Positions 8,267-17,900 of a stretch of DNA of 64,000 nucleotides are shown here, in pieces; positions within the stretch are counted from its first letter, which is position 1, and each line of letters begins with the position of its first letter. Source of the stretch: Gammaproteobacteria bacterium (GTDB taxonomy: Bacteria; Pseudomonadota; Gammaproteobacteria; Pseudomonadales; Ketobacteraceae); NCBI GenBank assembly GCA_013178375.1, contig JABLXQ010000006.1, positions 155,177 to 219,176 of the forward strand, read 5' to 3'. Under the pieces are notes generated by a model. The model was not told the DNA's origin. It did not search any database and saw nothing but the letters and a program-made list of their open reading frames with translations. Both the position numbers and the translations under genes were made by a program.

Positions 8267-9499
8267 TTATTTCAGATCGGGAGCCAGCGGCACGTCGATG
8301 CTGCCGTCGAGATATTTCTTCGGCCCGTCGACATTGGGCTTCACATCGAACTCGAAAATATCCGTGGGCAGCCAGAGGGTGGCGCAGGCGTTGGGCACAT
8401 CCACCACACCACTGATATGACCCTGCACTGGCGCGGTGCCCAGAATCGCGTAGGCCTGCGCGCGGCTGTAACCGAACTTGGTGAGATATTCGATCGCGTT
8501 CAGACAGGCCTGACGATAGGCGATGTGCACGTCGAGATAATGCTGCTTGCCCTGCTCATCCACCGAGATGCCTTCGAAGATCAGGTAGTCGTCATATTTC
8601 GGCGTGATGGGGCTGGGTTTGAAAATCGGATTCTTGATGCCGTATTTCTTCATGCCGTCCTTGATCAGGCTGACCCGCAGGTGAATCCAGCCCGCCATTT
8701 CGATAGCGCCGCAAAACGTTATTTCGCCGTCGCCCTGACTGAAGTGCAGATCGCCGACGGACAGCCCGCCGCCTTTGACATAGACGGGGAAATACACTTT
8801 CGAACCGCGCGACAGATCCTTGATGTCGCAGTTGCCGCCGTGTTCGCGCGGAGGCACGGTGCGCGCGCCTTCGGCCGCCGCCACCGCTGCATCTTCTTTT
8901 TTCATCTTGCCCATGTGCGCGGTGGGTGCGTAGGGCAGGTTGGCGAGGCCAGGCACGCGGGTGGGATCGGTGTCGAACAGTTCCTTCTCGCGCTTGTTCC
9001 ATTCCGCCAGCATTTCCTTCGACGGCAGGCAGCCGATCAGGCCGGGGTGAATCAAGCCGGCGAATTCCACGCCGGGCACGTGGCGGGATTTGGTGAACAT
9101 GCCGTTGAAATCCCATATCGATTTCTGTGCCTCGGGAAAATGTTCGGTGAGGAAACCGCCGCCGTTTTTCTTCGAGAAAAATCCGTTGAAACCCCACAGG
9201 CTTTCTTGAAAGGCGCCGATGTCGAGAATGTCCACCACCAGCAGATCGCCGGGCTCGGCGCCTTCCACGCCCACCGGGCCAGACAGGAAATGCACCTGCG
9301 ACAGATCCACGTCGCGCACATCGGCAGCGTCGTCATTGTTTTTGATCTGGCCGCCGGTCCAGTCGTAGCACTCGATAATGAAATCATCGCCGGGCTTGAC
9401 CATCGCCGCCATCGGAATATCCGGATGCCAGCGGTTGTGGATGGTGTCCTGTTCGTAGGGCGATTTCTTCAGGTCGATTTTGATGATGGTCTCAGCCAT
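8267..9499 (-). CDS. fmdA: Formamidase (acetamidase/formamidase family)
   Basis: This cytosolic amidohydrolase cleaves formamide, and more weakly other short aliphatic amides, to ammonia and the acid. The 410-residue sequence has the FmdA_AmdA signatures IHNRWHPDIPMAAMVKPGDD, DVDLSQVHFLSGPVGVEGAE and HFSQGDGEITFCGAIEMAG. It closely resembles the Methylophilus formamidase in length and motifs. It sits between urtE-like and fmdB genes downstream of a five-gene ABC transporter on the same strand. This linkage strongly suggests that imported amide is hydrolysed to ammonia for nitrogen assimilation. Formamide is the most likely substrate by family; acetamide or others cannot be excluded from sequence. 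Confidence 0.92.
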   Translation of the reverse strand: MAETIIKIDLKKSPYEQDTIHNRWHPDIPMAAMVKPGDDFIIECYDWTGGQIKNNDDAADVRDVDLSQVHFLSGPVGVEGAEPGDLLVVDILDIGAFQESLWGFNGFFSKKNGGGFLTEHFPEAQKSIWDFNGMFTKSRHVPGVEFAGLIHPGLIGCLPSKEMLAEWNKREKELFDTDPTRVPGLANLPYAPTAHMGKMKKEDAAVAAAEGARTVPPREHGGNCDIKDLSRGSKVYFPVYVKGGGLSVGDLHFSQGDGEITFCGAIEMAGWIHLRVSLIKDGMKKYGIKNPIFKPSPITPKYDDYLIFEGISVDEQGKQHYLDVHIAYRQACLNAIEYLTKFGYSRAQAYAILGTAPVQGHISGVVDVPNACATLWLPTDIFEFDVKPNVDGPKKYLDGSIDVPLAPDLK

Positions 9500-9569
9500 T
9501 GCATGTCACCTCTAGCCGTTTTTGGGATGATACTGCTGTTGAACTGCGTGCCCGACTGCCGGTTAAACC

Positions 9570-10259
9570 TCACACCGACAGGTAGGCCGCGATTTTTGCC
9601 TCGTTGACATTGGCGCGCTCTTCCTCCGCCACGATGTCACCTTTTTCCAGCACCAGAATGCGATCGGCAATATCCAGTGCGAAACTCAATACCTGTTCGG
9701 ACACGATGATCGACAAACCTTTTTCATCGCGGATGCGTTTCAGCGTGCGCGCCATTTCGCGAATGATCGACGGCTGGATACCTTCAGTGGGTTCATCGAG
9801 CAGAAGCAGTTTGGGCCGGCTCGCCAGCGCGCGGGCAATGGCCAGCTGTTGCTGCTGGCCGCCGGACAGATTGCCGCCGCGTCGGGATTTCATTTCCAGC
9901 AGCACGGGAAACAGGTCGTACAGATCCTGCGGAATTTTTTTGTCTTTCACCGTGGTGAGTCCGGTTTCGATGTTTTCCTTCACGGTCATGGTGGAAAAAA
10001 TCATGCGGCCCTGGGGCACGAAACCGACGCCACTGGCCACGCGCTGGTGGCTTTTCATCGACGTGAGATCGGTGCCATCCAGTTTCACGCTGCCCTTGCG
10101 GCTGGGCAGGATGCCCATCAGGGATTTCATCAGCGTGGTTTTGCCCATGCCGTTGCGGCCCATGATGGCGACGATTTCCTTCGGTTTGATTTCGAAATTC
10201 AGGTTGTGGATGACTTCGCTCTGGCCATAGGCCACCTGATATTGCGATACGGAAAGCAT
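9570..10259 (-). CDS. Amide ABC transporter ATP-binding protein (UrtE-like)
   Basis: The 229-residue protein is a branched-chain-type (LivF/UrtE) ATPase: Walker A MGRNGMGKTT, signature LSGGQQQQLAIARAL, Walker B LLLLDEPTEG, and the UrtE-typical GIQPSIIREM after Walker B. It acts at the inner face of the membrane with the UrtD-like ATPase to power uptake. The ATG follows the UrtD-like stop by 10 bases. The extra in-frame sequence upstream belongs to the neighbouring gene in another frame and was discarded. Family annotation would be urtE, but linkage to formamidase suggests a short-chain amide substrate. Confidence 0.88.
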   Translation of the reverse strand: MLSVSQYQVAYGQSEVIHNLNFEIKPKEIVAIMGRNGMGKTTLMKSLMGILPSRKGSVKLDGTDLTSMKSHQRVASGVGFVPQGRMIFSTMTVKENIETGLTTVKDKKIPQDLYDLFPVLLEMKSRRGGNLSGGQQQQLAIARALASRPKLLLLDEPTEGIQPSIIREMARTLKRIRDEKGLSIIVSEQVLSFALDIADRILVLEKGDIVAEEERANVNEAKIAAYLSV

Positions 10260-10269
10260 GGTGTGCTCC

Positions 10270-11034
10270 TCAATGGCCCAGATAAACTTCGACGACTTTG
10301 GGATCGGTCTTGACCCGTTCCATGGAGCCTTCCGACAACACCTTGCCCTGATGCAGCACGGTGACGCGGTCGGCGATGTCTTCCACAAACTGCATGTCGT
10401 GTTCGATCACGATTACGGAACGGTTCTTGGTGATGCGATGCAGCAGTTCGGCGGTCTGTTTGCGTTCGGCGACCGACATGCCGGCCACCGGTTCATCGAG
10501 CATCAACAGGTCGGGGTTCTGGATCAGCAGCATGCCGATCTCCAGCCACTGTTTCTGGCCGTGGCTGAGCAGGCCCGCTTCCTTGCCGAGCAGATCCTTG
10601 AGAAAAATCATTTCCGCGATTTCCTCCACCTTCTCGATAACTTCCCTGTCCCGCTTGAAGGTGAGCGCGCCCCACACATTGCGTCCTCTCGGATAGGAAA
10701 TTTCCAGGTTCTCAAACACCGACAGATCTTCGTAGATCGACGGATTCTGGAACTTGCGGCCGACCCCGGCGTGCACGATCTGGTGCTCCTTCATTTTGGT
10801 AAGTTCCTTGCCGCGGAACTTGATGGAGCCCGTGGTGGCTTTGGTGCGGCCGCAGATCAGATCCAGCACTGTGGTTTTGCCTGCGCCATTGGGGCCGATG
10901 ATGACGCGGATTTCGTTTTCATCGACGTAGAACGACAGATCGTTGACCGCCTTGAAACCGTCGAAGGAAACCGTGAGCCCTTCCACTGCGAGGACGAAAT
11001 CCTTGGCGCCAATGCTTACGTTGGAAATGGTCAT
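10270..11034 (-). CDS. Amide ABC transporter ATP-binding protein (UrtD-like)
   Basis: This 254-residue LivG/UrtD-type ATPase has Walker A GPNGAGKTT, the diverged signature LSHGQKQWLEIGMLL characteristic of UrtD, and Walker B DLLMLDEPVAGM. The SHGQKQWLEIG motif distinguishes UrtD-like proteins from amino-acid LivG. AGGAG precedes the ATG and only three bases separate it from the upstream permease. It is a paralogue of the UrtD encoded near 55.4 kb in this window, so the genome keeps two full transporter sets. The substrate is assigned by context only. Confidence 0.88.
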   Translation of the reverse strand: MTISNVSIGAKDFVLAVEGLTVSFDGFKAVNDLSFYVDENEIRVIIGPNGAGKTTVLDLICGRTKATTGSIKFRGKELTKMKEHQIVHAGVGRKFQNPSIYEDLSVFENLEISYPRGRNVWGALTFKRDREVIEKVEEIAEMIFLKDLLGKEAGLLSHGQKQWLEIGMLLIQNPDLLMLDEPVAGMSVAERKQTAELLHRITKNRSVIVIEHDMQFVEDIADRVTVLHQGKVLSEGSMERVKTDPKVVEVYLGH

Positions 11035-11037
11035 GGT

Positions 11038-12177
11038 TCAGCTCCTGGATTCCAGCGGATTGGTGGTGAGCGGTCGCGGGGTTTTCAGATTGGCGAGCCA
11101 TTTGTCGACGCGCGGTGCCACCCAGGTCTGATACAAACCGGCCAGACCGTTGGGGAAAGCCAACACCACTGCGATGAACAAACCGCCCATGGCCAGCAAC
11201 CACAATTCAGGAAAACTTTCCGAGAAACTGGTTTTGGCCCAGTTCACCAGCAGCGTGCCGTACACCGCGCCGAGCAGTGAAAGGCGGCCGCCGACGGCGC
11301 AGAAAATTACCATTTCAATGGACGGCACGATGCCGACGAAGGACGGCGACATGAAACCCACCTGCAAGGTGAACATGGCGCCACCGATGGCAGAAAATGC
11401 GGCGCCGAGGCAGAACACGAAAATCTTGAAATTGGAAACGTCGTAGCCGGAGAAGCGCACGCGGTCTTCCCTTTCGCGCATTGCTACCAGCAGGCGGCCG
11501 AGCTTGCTCTTGCGCACGTACTGCGCCGCGAACAGACACAGGAACAGTATGGCCACGTTGACGAAGTACAGAATGTATTTCGCTTCGTCGGAGCGGATGT
11601 CCCAGCCTTTCAGCGTACGCAGGTCGGTGATGCCGTTGACGCCGCCGGTGTAGCCCTGCTGGCCGATGATCAGGATGGTGAGGATCGCAGCAAGTGCCTG
11701 GGTGATGATGGCGAAGTACACGCCGCCGACACGACGCTTGAACATGGCCACGCCGATGAAGTAGGCGAAGATGGATGGCACCACGATCACCGCAATCAGG
11801 GTGAAGGTCAGGCTGTGGAAGGGTTGCCAAAAAAATGGCAATTCGGTGAGCTGGTTCCAGTCCATGAAATCCGGAATGCCCGGGGTGGACTGGATTTTGG
11901 TGGCTTCCGGATTGGAGGCTTCCAGTTTCAGGAACATCGCCATGCAGTAACCGCCGAGGCCGAAGAACACGCCCTGACCCAGGCTGAGAATGCCGCCATA
12001 ACCCCAGCACAGCACCAGACCCAGCGCGACAAACGCGTAGGTAAGATATTTGCCCACCAGATTGAGGCGGAAAATATCCATCGACAGCGGAAAGATCACC
12101 AGCAGCAGTATCGCCAGCAGCGCGAAGCCGAGCAGATCCTGTTGCGGAAGGTAGGATTTGAAACCGTGATATGACAT
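11038..12177 (-). CDS. Amide ABC transporter permease (UrtC/FmdF-like)
   Basis: This integral membrane subunit of the LivM/UrtC type has 379 residues and about eight to ten hydrophobic segments. It shows the UrtC-specific region ALGLVLCWGYGGILSLGQGVFFGLGGYCMAMFL in its first third. The long periplasmic insertion rich in Pro and Glu (PEATKIQSTPGIPDFMDW) and the cytosolic coupling segment AMREREDRVRFSGYDV are family features. AAGGAGAACAC precedes the ATG. With the UrtB-like subunit it should form the translocation channel. It equates to FmdF of the Methylophilus short-chain amide transporter by position. Confidence 0.87.
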   Translation of the reverse strand: MSYHGFKSYLPQQDLLGFALLAILLLVIFPLSMDIFRLNLVGKYLTYAFVALGLVLCWGYGGILSLGQGVFFGLGGYCMAMFLKLEASNPEATKIQSTPGIPDFMDWNQLTELPFFWQPFHSLTFTLIAVIVVPSIFAYFIGVAMFKRRVGGVYFAIITQALAAILTILIIGQQGYTGGVNGITDLRTLKGWDIRSDEAKYILYFVNVAILFLCLFAAQYVRKSKLGRLLVAMREREDRVRFSGYDVSNFKIFVFCLGAAFSAIGGAMFTLQVGFMSPSFVGIVPSIEMVIFCAVGGRLSLLGAVYGTLLVNWAKTSFSESFPELWLLAMGGLFIAVVLAFPNGLAGLYQTWVAPRVDKWLANLKTPRPLTTNPLESRS

Positions 12178-12209
12178 CGTGTGTTCTCCTTACTGCGTTG
12201 CCAGGATGC

Positions 12210-13136
12210 TTAGCGACGAATCTTCAGTGCGAACAGACCTTGTGGCCGCAGCATCAGGATGCCGACCACCACCAACAGCGTGAGCACTTTCGCCATGGAA
12301 CCGCTGAGGAAAAATTCCATGGTGGATTGCGCCTGCGAAATGGTGAACGCCGATGCGATGGTGCCGAGCAGACTGGATGCGCCGCCGAACACCACCACCA
12401 GGAAGGTGTCGACAATATAGAGCTGACCGGACGTGGGGCCGGTGGAACCGATCATGGTGAAGGCGCTGCCCGCGATACCGGCGATGCCGCAACCCAGCGC
12501 GAACGTCATGCGGTCGACTTTTTCGGTGTTGATGCCTACCGCGCCGGCCATGGTGCGGTTTTGCACCACGGCGCGCACCTGGCAACCCCAGCGCGAGCGA
12601 TACATCATCAGGGCAACACCAACGGCGATGATCAGGGTGAGACCCATGACGAACAGACCATTGATGGGGATTTCGATGGATTCACTGAGTGCGACGGAAC
12701 CCATCAGCCAGTCCGGCAAGGTGACGCCGACTTCGCGGGCACCGAATACCGAACGGTAAATCTGTTGCAGGATCAGGCTCAGACCCCAGGTGGCCAGCAG
12801 CGTGTCGAGCGGACGCTTGTACAGGTGACGGATCAACCCCCATTCCACCAGCGCCCCGAGCGCAAAGGTGACGATGAAGGCGAGTATCATCGCCACGAAA
12901 AAATAGATGTCGAAAAGATTCTGTGCATACTCGGAAAAAATATGGGACGTCAGATAGGTGATATAGGCGCCCAGGATCATGAATTCGCCGTGAGCCATGT
13001 TGATCACGCCCATCTGGCCGAAGATGATCGCGAGTCCCAGCGCCATCAGAACGAAAACGGAAAACAGAATGAGTCCGGCAAATGCCTGCATCGCGAAGAT
13101 GGATGTCAGTTCTGCCATGCTGTAGTCGGCGAACAT
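12210..13136 (-). CDS. Amide ABC transporter permease, short form (UrtB/FmdE-like)
   Basis: The 308-residue permease has the LivH/UrtB core: IIFGQMGVINMAHGEFMILGAY, then LLATWGLSLILQQIYRSVFG and the C-terminal motif VDTFLVVVFGGASSLLGT. Unlike the urea paralogue at 52.6 kb, it lacks the roughly 240-residue exported N-terminal extension. AGGAGG sits directly upstream of the ATG. A 268-base gap containing a large palindromic element separates it from the binding-protein gene, so its expression may differ from that gene. Short UrtB forms are typical of FmdE-like amide transporters. Confidence 0.88.
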   Translation of the reverse strand: MFADYSMAELTSIFAMQAFAGLILFSVFVLMALGLAIIFGQMGVINMAHGEFMILGAYITYLTSHIFSEYAQNLFDIYFFVAMILAFIVTFALGALVEWGLIRHLYKRPLDTLLATWGLSLILQQIYRSVFGAREVGVTLPDWLMGSVALSESIEIPINGLFVMGLTLIIAVGVALMMYRSRWGCQVRAVVQNRTMAGAVGINTEKVDRMTFALGCGIAGIAGSAFTMIGSTGPTSGQLYIVDTFLVVVFGGASSLLGTIASAFTISQAQSTMEFFLSGSMAKVLTLLVVVGILMLRPQGLFALKIRR

Positions 13137-13240
13137 TGAGGCCTCCTGAGACCGGTGGTAATGAGTGGTGCTGTGTTGCGTACTGCATGCGTGCTACGAA
13201 CGTGCTACGAAAGTACAGCGGGATCGAAAAGTGGCAGGGA

Positions 13241-13350
13241 GCAGCTGGTCCGGGATCGGATTCAGGACCGTCTGCGGCCATGGATGGCCGCAGACGAGCC
13301 TACAGGGATGTACTTGTGGCGTGTCCTGAATCCGATCCCGGACCTGCTGC
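13241..13350 (+). repeat. Palindromic intergenic element, copy 1 (nested hairpins)
   Basis: The outer arms (13241-13268 and 13323-13350) form a 28-bp stem with a single mismatch. The loop holds a perfect 10-bp hairpin with a TGGA tetraloop (13271-13294), followed by the unpaired core CGAGCCTACAGGGATGTACT and TGTGGCGT. A second copy lies at 47728-47835. The two share the inner hairpin and core, but their outer stems differ in sequence while each remains self-complementary. It sits between the binding-protein and permease genes of the amide operon. Such placement resembles REP-type elements that stabilise the upstream message, but the family is not one I can name. Confidence 0.85.
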
Positions 13351-13404
13351 GGTACATCCCGGCTACTGCCAACTTAACCAACTTTCATCGATCCAAAACC
13401 AACC

Positions 13405-14667
13405 TCACTGATAACCTTCCGGAAACGGATCGGGCTCCATCAGCTCCTTGGTTTCGTACACCACTTTGTACTGCCCATCCAGCTGCGCGTGACCGATGCG
13501 GGTTTTCGACCACAGGTGATGATTCGGGTGAATCTTCACGTAACCTTCCGGCGCGGTCGTCAGTTCAATACCCGGAGACGCAGCCTTGATCTTGTCGATA
13601 TCAAACGACCCGGCTTTCTCCACCGCCGCCTTCCACAACCAAGGCCCCAGATAAGCCGCCTGCGTCACATCGCCGATCACAATGTCCTTGCCCCACTTCG
13701 CCTTGAACGCTTCAACAAATTTCTTGTTGTTGTCGTTGTCCAGACTCTGGAAATATTTCATCGACGCGTAGGCACCCACCATGTTCTCGCCACCGATCCC
13801 CAGGATCTCGTCCTCGGTCACAGAAATGGTCAGCACCAGCGGTTTTTCCTTGGTCATGTCGATACCGGCAGCTTTCAGCTGCTTGTAAAACGCCACGTTG
13901 GAACCACCCACCACAATTGCGTAGATGACATCGGGCTTTTTCAGCTTGATCTTGTTGATCACCGAGTTGAACTGCGTGTGGCCCAGCGGGTAATACTCCT
14001 CACCCACCACTTTCAGACCCAGCTTCTCGATGTGCTTGCGTGCAATCTTGTTGGAAGTACGCGGCCAGATATAATCCGAGCCCAGCAGATAAAACGACTT
14101 GGCGCCTTTCTCCTTCACCACCCAGTCGATGCCGGCCAGAATCTGCTGCGTGGCTTCCTGGCCGGTGTAAATCACGTTGGGTGATTCTTCCAGACCTTCA
14201 TAAAACGTCGGGTAATACAGCATGCCGTTGTACTGCTCGAACACGGGCAACACCGCCTTGCGCGACGCTGAGGTCCAGCAGCCGAACACTGCCGCCACCT
14301 TGTCGTTCACCAGCAATTTTTTCGATTTTTCTGCGAAGGTCGGCCAGTCGCTGGCGCCGTCTTCCTGAATGAATTCAATCTTGCGACCCAGAACGCCCCC
14401 CATGGCGTTGATCTGGTCGATGGCGAGTTTTTCCGCCTGCACCGATCCGGTTTCGCTGATCGCCATGGTGCCGGTGACGGAATGCAGAATGCCCACTTTC
14501 ACGGTGCTGTCGGTTACCGCCAGGCCGGTGGTGTTCACCTCGGCGGTGGACGCCGCCAGTGCGGAATGGCTCAGCAGCATGGCGGCCGGCAGCGCGAGCA
14601 TGCCCTGCAGTATCCGCCGCCGCAGCGACGAGTGTGGTTTTTTGGAGCCAGGGAATTTTGTCAGCAT
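13405..14667 (-). CDS. Periplasmic amide-binding protein (UrtA/FmdD-like)
   Basis: The 420-residue precursor has a basic N-terminus (SSLRRRILQG), a hydrophobic segment and an SALAAS-type cleavage site near residue 39. The mature part is a type I periplasmic-binding fold with UrtA/FmdD signatures VKVGILHSVTGTMAISETG, VFGCWTSASRKAVLPVFE and LLGSDYIWPRTSNKIARKHI. It captures substrate for the downstream permease/ATPase set. Its first-gene position, high-expression context and linkage to formamidase support a short-chain amide ligand. Relative to the urea-type paralogue at 51.2 kb, the ligand region differs (LYYPTFYEGLEES against LLFYPVQYEGEES), consistent with a different solute. GAGAGG precedes the ATG. 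Confidence 0.9.
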   Translation of the reverse strand: MLTKFPGSKKPHSSLRRRILQGMLALPAAMLLSHSALAASTAEVNTTGLAVTDSTVKVGILHSVTGTMAISETGSVQAEKLAIDQINAMGGVLGRKIEFIQEDGASDWPTFAEKSKKLLVNDKVAAVFGCWTSASRKAVLPVFEQYNGMLYYPTFYEGLEESPNVIYTGQEATQQILAGIDWVVKEKGAKSFYLLGSDYIWPRTSNKIARKHIEKLGLKVVGEEYYPLGHTQFNSVINKIKLKKPDVIYAIVVGGSNVAFYKQLKAAGIDMTKEKPLVLTISVTEDEILGIGGENMVGAYASMKYFQSLDNDNNKKFVEAFKAKWGKDIVIGDVTQAAYLGPWLWKAAVEKAGSFDIDKIKAASPGIELTTAPEGYVKIHPNHHLWSKTRIGHAQLDGQYKVVYETKELMEPDPFPEGYQ

Positions 14668-14781
14668 GGTACAACCTCTCAGGCAATCGGATCGGAATGG
14701 GACACCGTGTGTCGGGACCGAGTATTGATTGCCTGCCCGCGCGCGCCAATTCGGGAAATGCCCCAGGGCGTCGCGTCGAAC

Positions 14782-14797
14782 TACGTCAAATGACGCA
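14782..14797. promoter_or_regulatory. Inverted repeat in the amide-operon/kinase divergent region
   Basis: TACGTCA-AA-TGACGCA is a 7+7 imperfect palindrome (one mismatch), 115 bases upstream of the amide-binding-protein start and 157 bases upstream of the sensor-kinase start. Its minus-strand reading contains TTGACG. It is a reasonable site for the LuxR-type response regulator encoded by the divergent operon; binding is inferred. The rest of the 287-base region (14668-14954) holds the sigma-54 element listed separately. I see no clear sigma-70 boxes for the amide operon. Confidence 0.4.
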
Positions 14798-14861
14798 TAG
14801 GGCTGGCAGGGTGGACGGGGTATTTTGCGTAGGTAGCCGGCCTTCCATTAACCGGCTTCGG

Positions 14862-14878
14862 CTGGTATGCAACTTGCC
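14862..14878 (+). promoter_or_regulatory. Sigma-54 (-24/-12) promoter for the NCS1-type sensor kinase
   Basis: CTGGTATGCAACTTGCC contains the GG-N10-GC core with TTGC at -12, matching the sigma-54 consensus apart from the three bases after the -24 GG. The predicted transcript start is about 12 bases past the GC, about 65 bases before the kinase ATG. I found no convincing NtrC box nearby, so the activator is not identified. Confidence 0.6.
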
Positions 14879-14954
14879 TTTCCTGCAATGCCCCTAGCCA
14901 TTGTCCCGCTCAGGCCAATCCGGAAGCACAGCAGAAGTAGACCCGAACCCGACC

Positions 14955-17900
14955 ATGACCGCTCGCCAGCAGATTTTTCGCGTCCGCCGCAACTACAACC
15001 AGTGGGTGGCCAACCAGACCCTGGAGGACTACGCCCTGCGCTTTACTGCCAAGCGGGCGCGGCGCTGGTCGCTGGCGCGGGTGGCAAACACGGCGCTGGG
15101 GGCGATTTCATTTCTGGCGCTGGAGGCCATCGGCGGCGCGGTCACCCTCAGCTACGGCTTCGACAATGCCGTGGTCGCCATCATGGTGGTGGGGCTGATC
15201 ATCTTCCTCACCGGCATGCCCATCGCCTTTTATGCTGCAAAATATGGCATCGATATAGATTTGCTCACTCGTGGTGCAGGCTTCGGCTATATCGGCTCCA
15301 CCATCACGTCGCTGATCTACGCGTCGTTTACCTTTATTTTCTTCGCGCTGGAAGCGGCCATCATGGCCATGGCGCTGGAAATCCTGCTCGGTATTCCGCA
15401 GACCATCGGCTATCTGCTCAGTTCGCTGCTGGTGATTCCCCTGGTGACCCACGGGATTACCTTTATCAGCCGGTTCCAGCTGTGGTCGCAGCCGCTATGG
15501 ATGGCGTTGCAGATACTGCCGTTCGTGTATATCGCGCTGCACGACATCGGCTCGGTGCAGGACTGGACCCAATATGAAGGCCTGCACGGTCACGGCGCGG
15601 GCGGCTTGAATATCCTGCTGTTCGGCGCCGCGTCGTCGGTGATTTTTTCCCTGATCGCGCAGATCGGCGAGCAGGTGGATTTCCTGCGCTTTTTGCCGCC
15701 GCCACAGGAAGGCAAAAAACTGCGCTGGTGGCTGGCGATGCTGGCGGCGGGGCCGGGCTGGATCATTGTCGGTACTTTGAAAATTCTCGCGGGCTCTTTC
15801 CTGGCGGTGCTGGCGCTGAAACACGGTGTGCTGGCGGACGATGCCGCCGATCCCACCCGCATGTACAGCATTGCGTTTGGCTACATCACAACGTCGCCGG
15901 ATTTTGCGCTGGCGCTGGCGGGCATTTTCGTCATCCTGTCGCAGCTGAAAATCAACGTCACCAATTCCTACGCCGGTTCCATCGCCTGGTCGAATTTTTT
16001 CTCGCGGCTCACGCACAGCCATCCCGGCCGGGTGGTGTGGCTGGTGTTCAACGTGGCGATCGCGCTGCTGCTGATGGAGCTGGGCATCTACCGCGCGCTG
16101 GAAAGCATTCTCGGTGTGTACGCGATTGTGGCAGTGGCCTGGGTGGGCTCGCTGGTGGCGGATCTGGTGATTAACAAACCGCTGGGATTCAGCCCGCCGC
16201 AGATCGAATTCAAACGCGCGCATCTGTATGACATCAACCCGGTAGGATTCGGCTCCATGATTCTGGCGTCGCTGCTGGGCATCAGCGCGCATCTGGGCTC
16301 GTTCGGTGAAGTGCCGCAGGCGCTGTCGCCGTATGTGGCGCTGGGTTCTGCGTTCGTGCTGGCGCCGCTGATTGCCTGGTGGACCAAGGGCCGCTACTAC
16401 ATCGCCCGCATGCCCGAGACGATTTTCTGCAGCGGCGAAACCGTCACTTGCTGTATCTGCGAACACGCCTTCGAGCCGGAAGACATTACCACCTGCCCGG
16501 CCTACGGCGGCCACATCTGCTCGCTGTGCTGTTCGCTGGATGCCCGCTGCCAGGATCTGTGCAAACCGGATGCGCGCCTGTCGCGCCAGATCATCAGCCT
16601 GTTACGCGGCGTGCTGCCGGACCGCATCACCGACGCCCTCAATTCAAGGCTTGGCCATTTCCTCGGTCTGCTGCTGCTGATCGGTGGCTGCATCGGTCTT
16701 CTGCTCACCCTGGTGTATTACCAGATTCCCGTCACCGATGCGGCCACGGCCAACCTGATCGGTACCGTGCTGTGGAAGGAATTTTTCATTCTGCTGATCG
16801 TGGCCGGCGTGGTGGCCTGGCTGTTTATTCTGGCGCACGAAAGCCGGGAGGTGGCGCAGGAGGAATCGCAACGGCAAACGCGCCTGCTGGAAGAAGAAAT
16901 CATCGCCCACGAACGCACCGATCTGGCCTTGCAGAAAGCGAAGGAAGTGGCGGAAGCGGCGAACCATGCCAAGAGCCGTTACCTCACCGGCATCAGTCAC
17001 GAATTGCGTACACCACTCAACGCCGTACTCGGGTACGCGCAACTGCTGGAACAGGACGACGAGATTCCGCATTCCCGCCGCGAAGCCATTTCCACCATCC
17101 GCCGCAGCAGCGAACATCTGGCGGATCTGATTGAAGGCCTGCTCGATATTTCAAAAATTGAAGCGGGCCGACTCGATCTGCACCGCGACCAGGTGCGCAT
17201 CCGTTCGTTGCTGGATCAGATCGTGCAAATGTTCCGACTGCAGGCGGAAGCCAAGGGCGTCCTGTTCGAATATCACAACGAAGGTTTCCTGCCGGAATAC
17301 GTGGCCACCGATGAAAAGCGCCTGCGCCAGATCCTGATCAACCTGCTGTCGAACGCCATCAAGTTCACCGAGTGGGGCGGTGTGTCATTCAGCGTGCGTT
17401 ATCGCAGTCAGGTGGCCGAGTTCACCATTCGCGACAGCGGCGTCGGCATTCACAAGGACGATATTGAACGCATCTTCCGGCCCTTCGAACGGGTGCGTAA
17501 ATCCGGCGCCAATCCCGTGCCCGGCACCGGGCTGGGCCTCACCATCACCCGCCTGCTCACCGACATCATGGGTGGCGACATCGCCGTGCAGAGTGAGCCC
17601 GGTGTCGGCAGCACCTTTACCGTCAGCCTGATGCTGTCGCGCATCGACACGCCCTGTGAAGCACCCGTGGTGGAAAAACAGATTCGCGGCTACCAGGGCG
17701 CGCGCAAGTTGCTGATGGTGGTGGATGATGATCCGTCCCACCGCGGCCTGATCAGCGATCTGCTCACGCCGCTGGGTTTTGGTGTGGTGGAAGCGGCGTG
17801 CGGTGCCGATTGTCTGACGCTGGCTCGGCAGTGTCACGCGGATGCTTTTCTGCTGGATGTGTCCATGCCCGGCATGACGGGCTGGCAACTGGCCGAGACG

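Noticed and set aside
14668..14800. Search for a sigma-54 promoter driving the amide operon on the minus strand
   Set aside because: No GG-N10-GC spacing was found on the minus strand; only N9 near-misses occur, so the operon probably uses another sigma factor with the dedicated response regulator.
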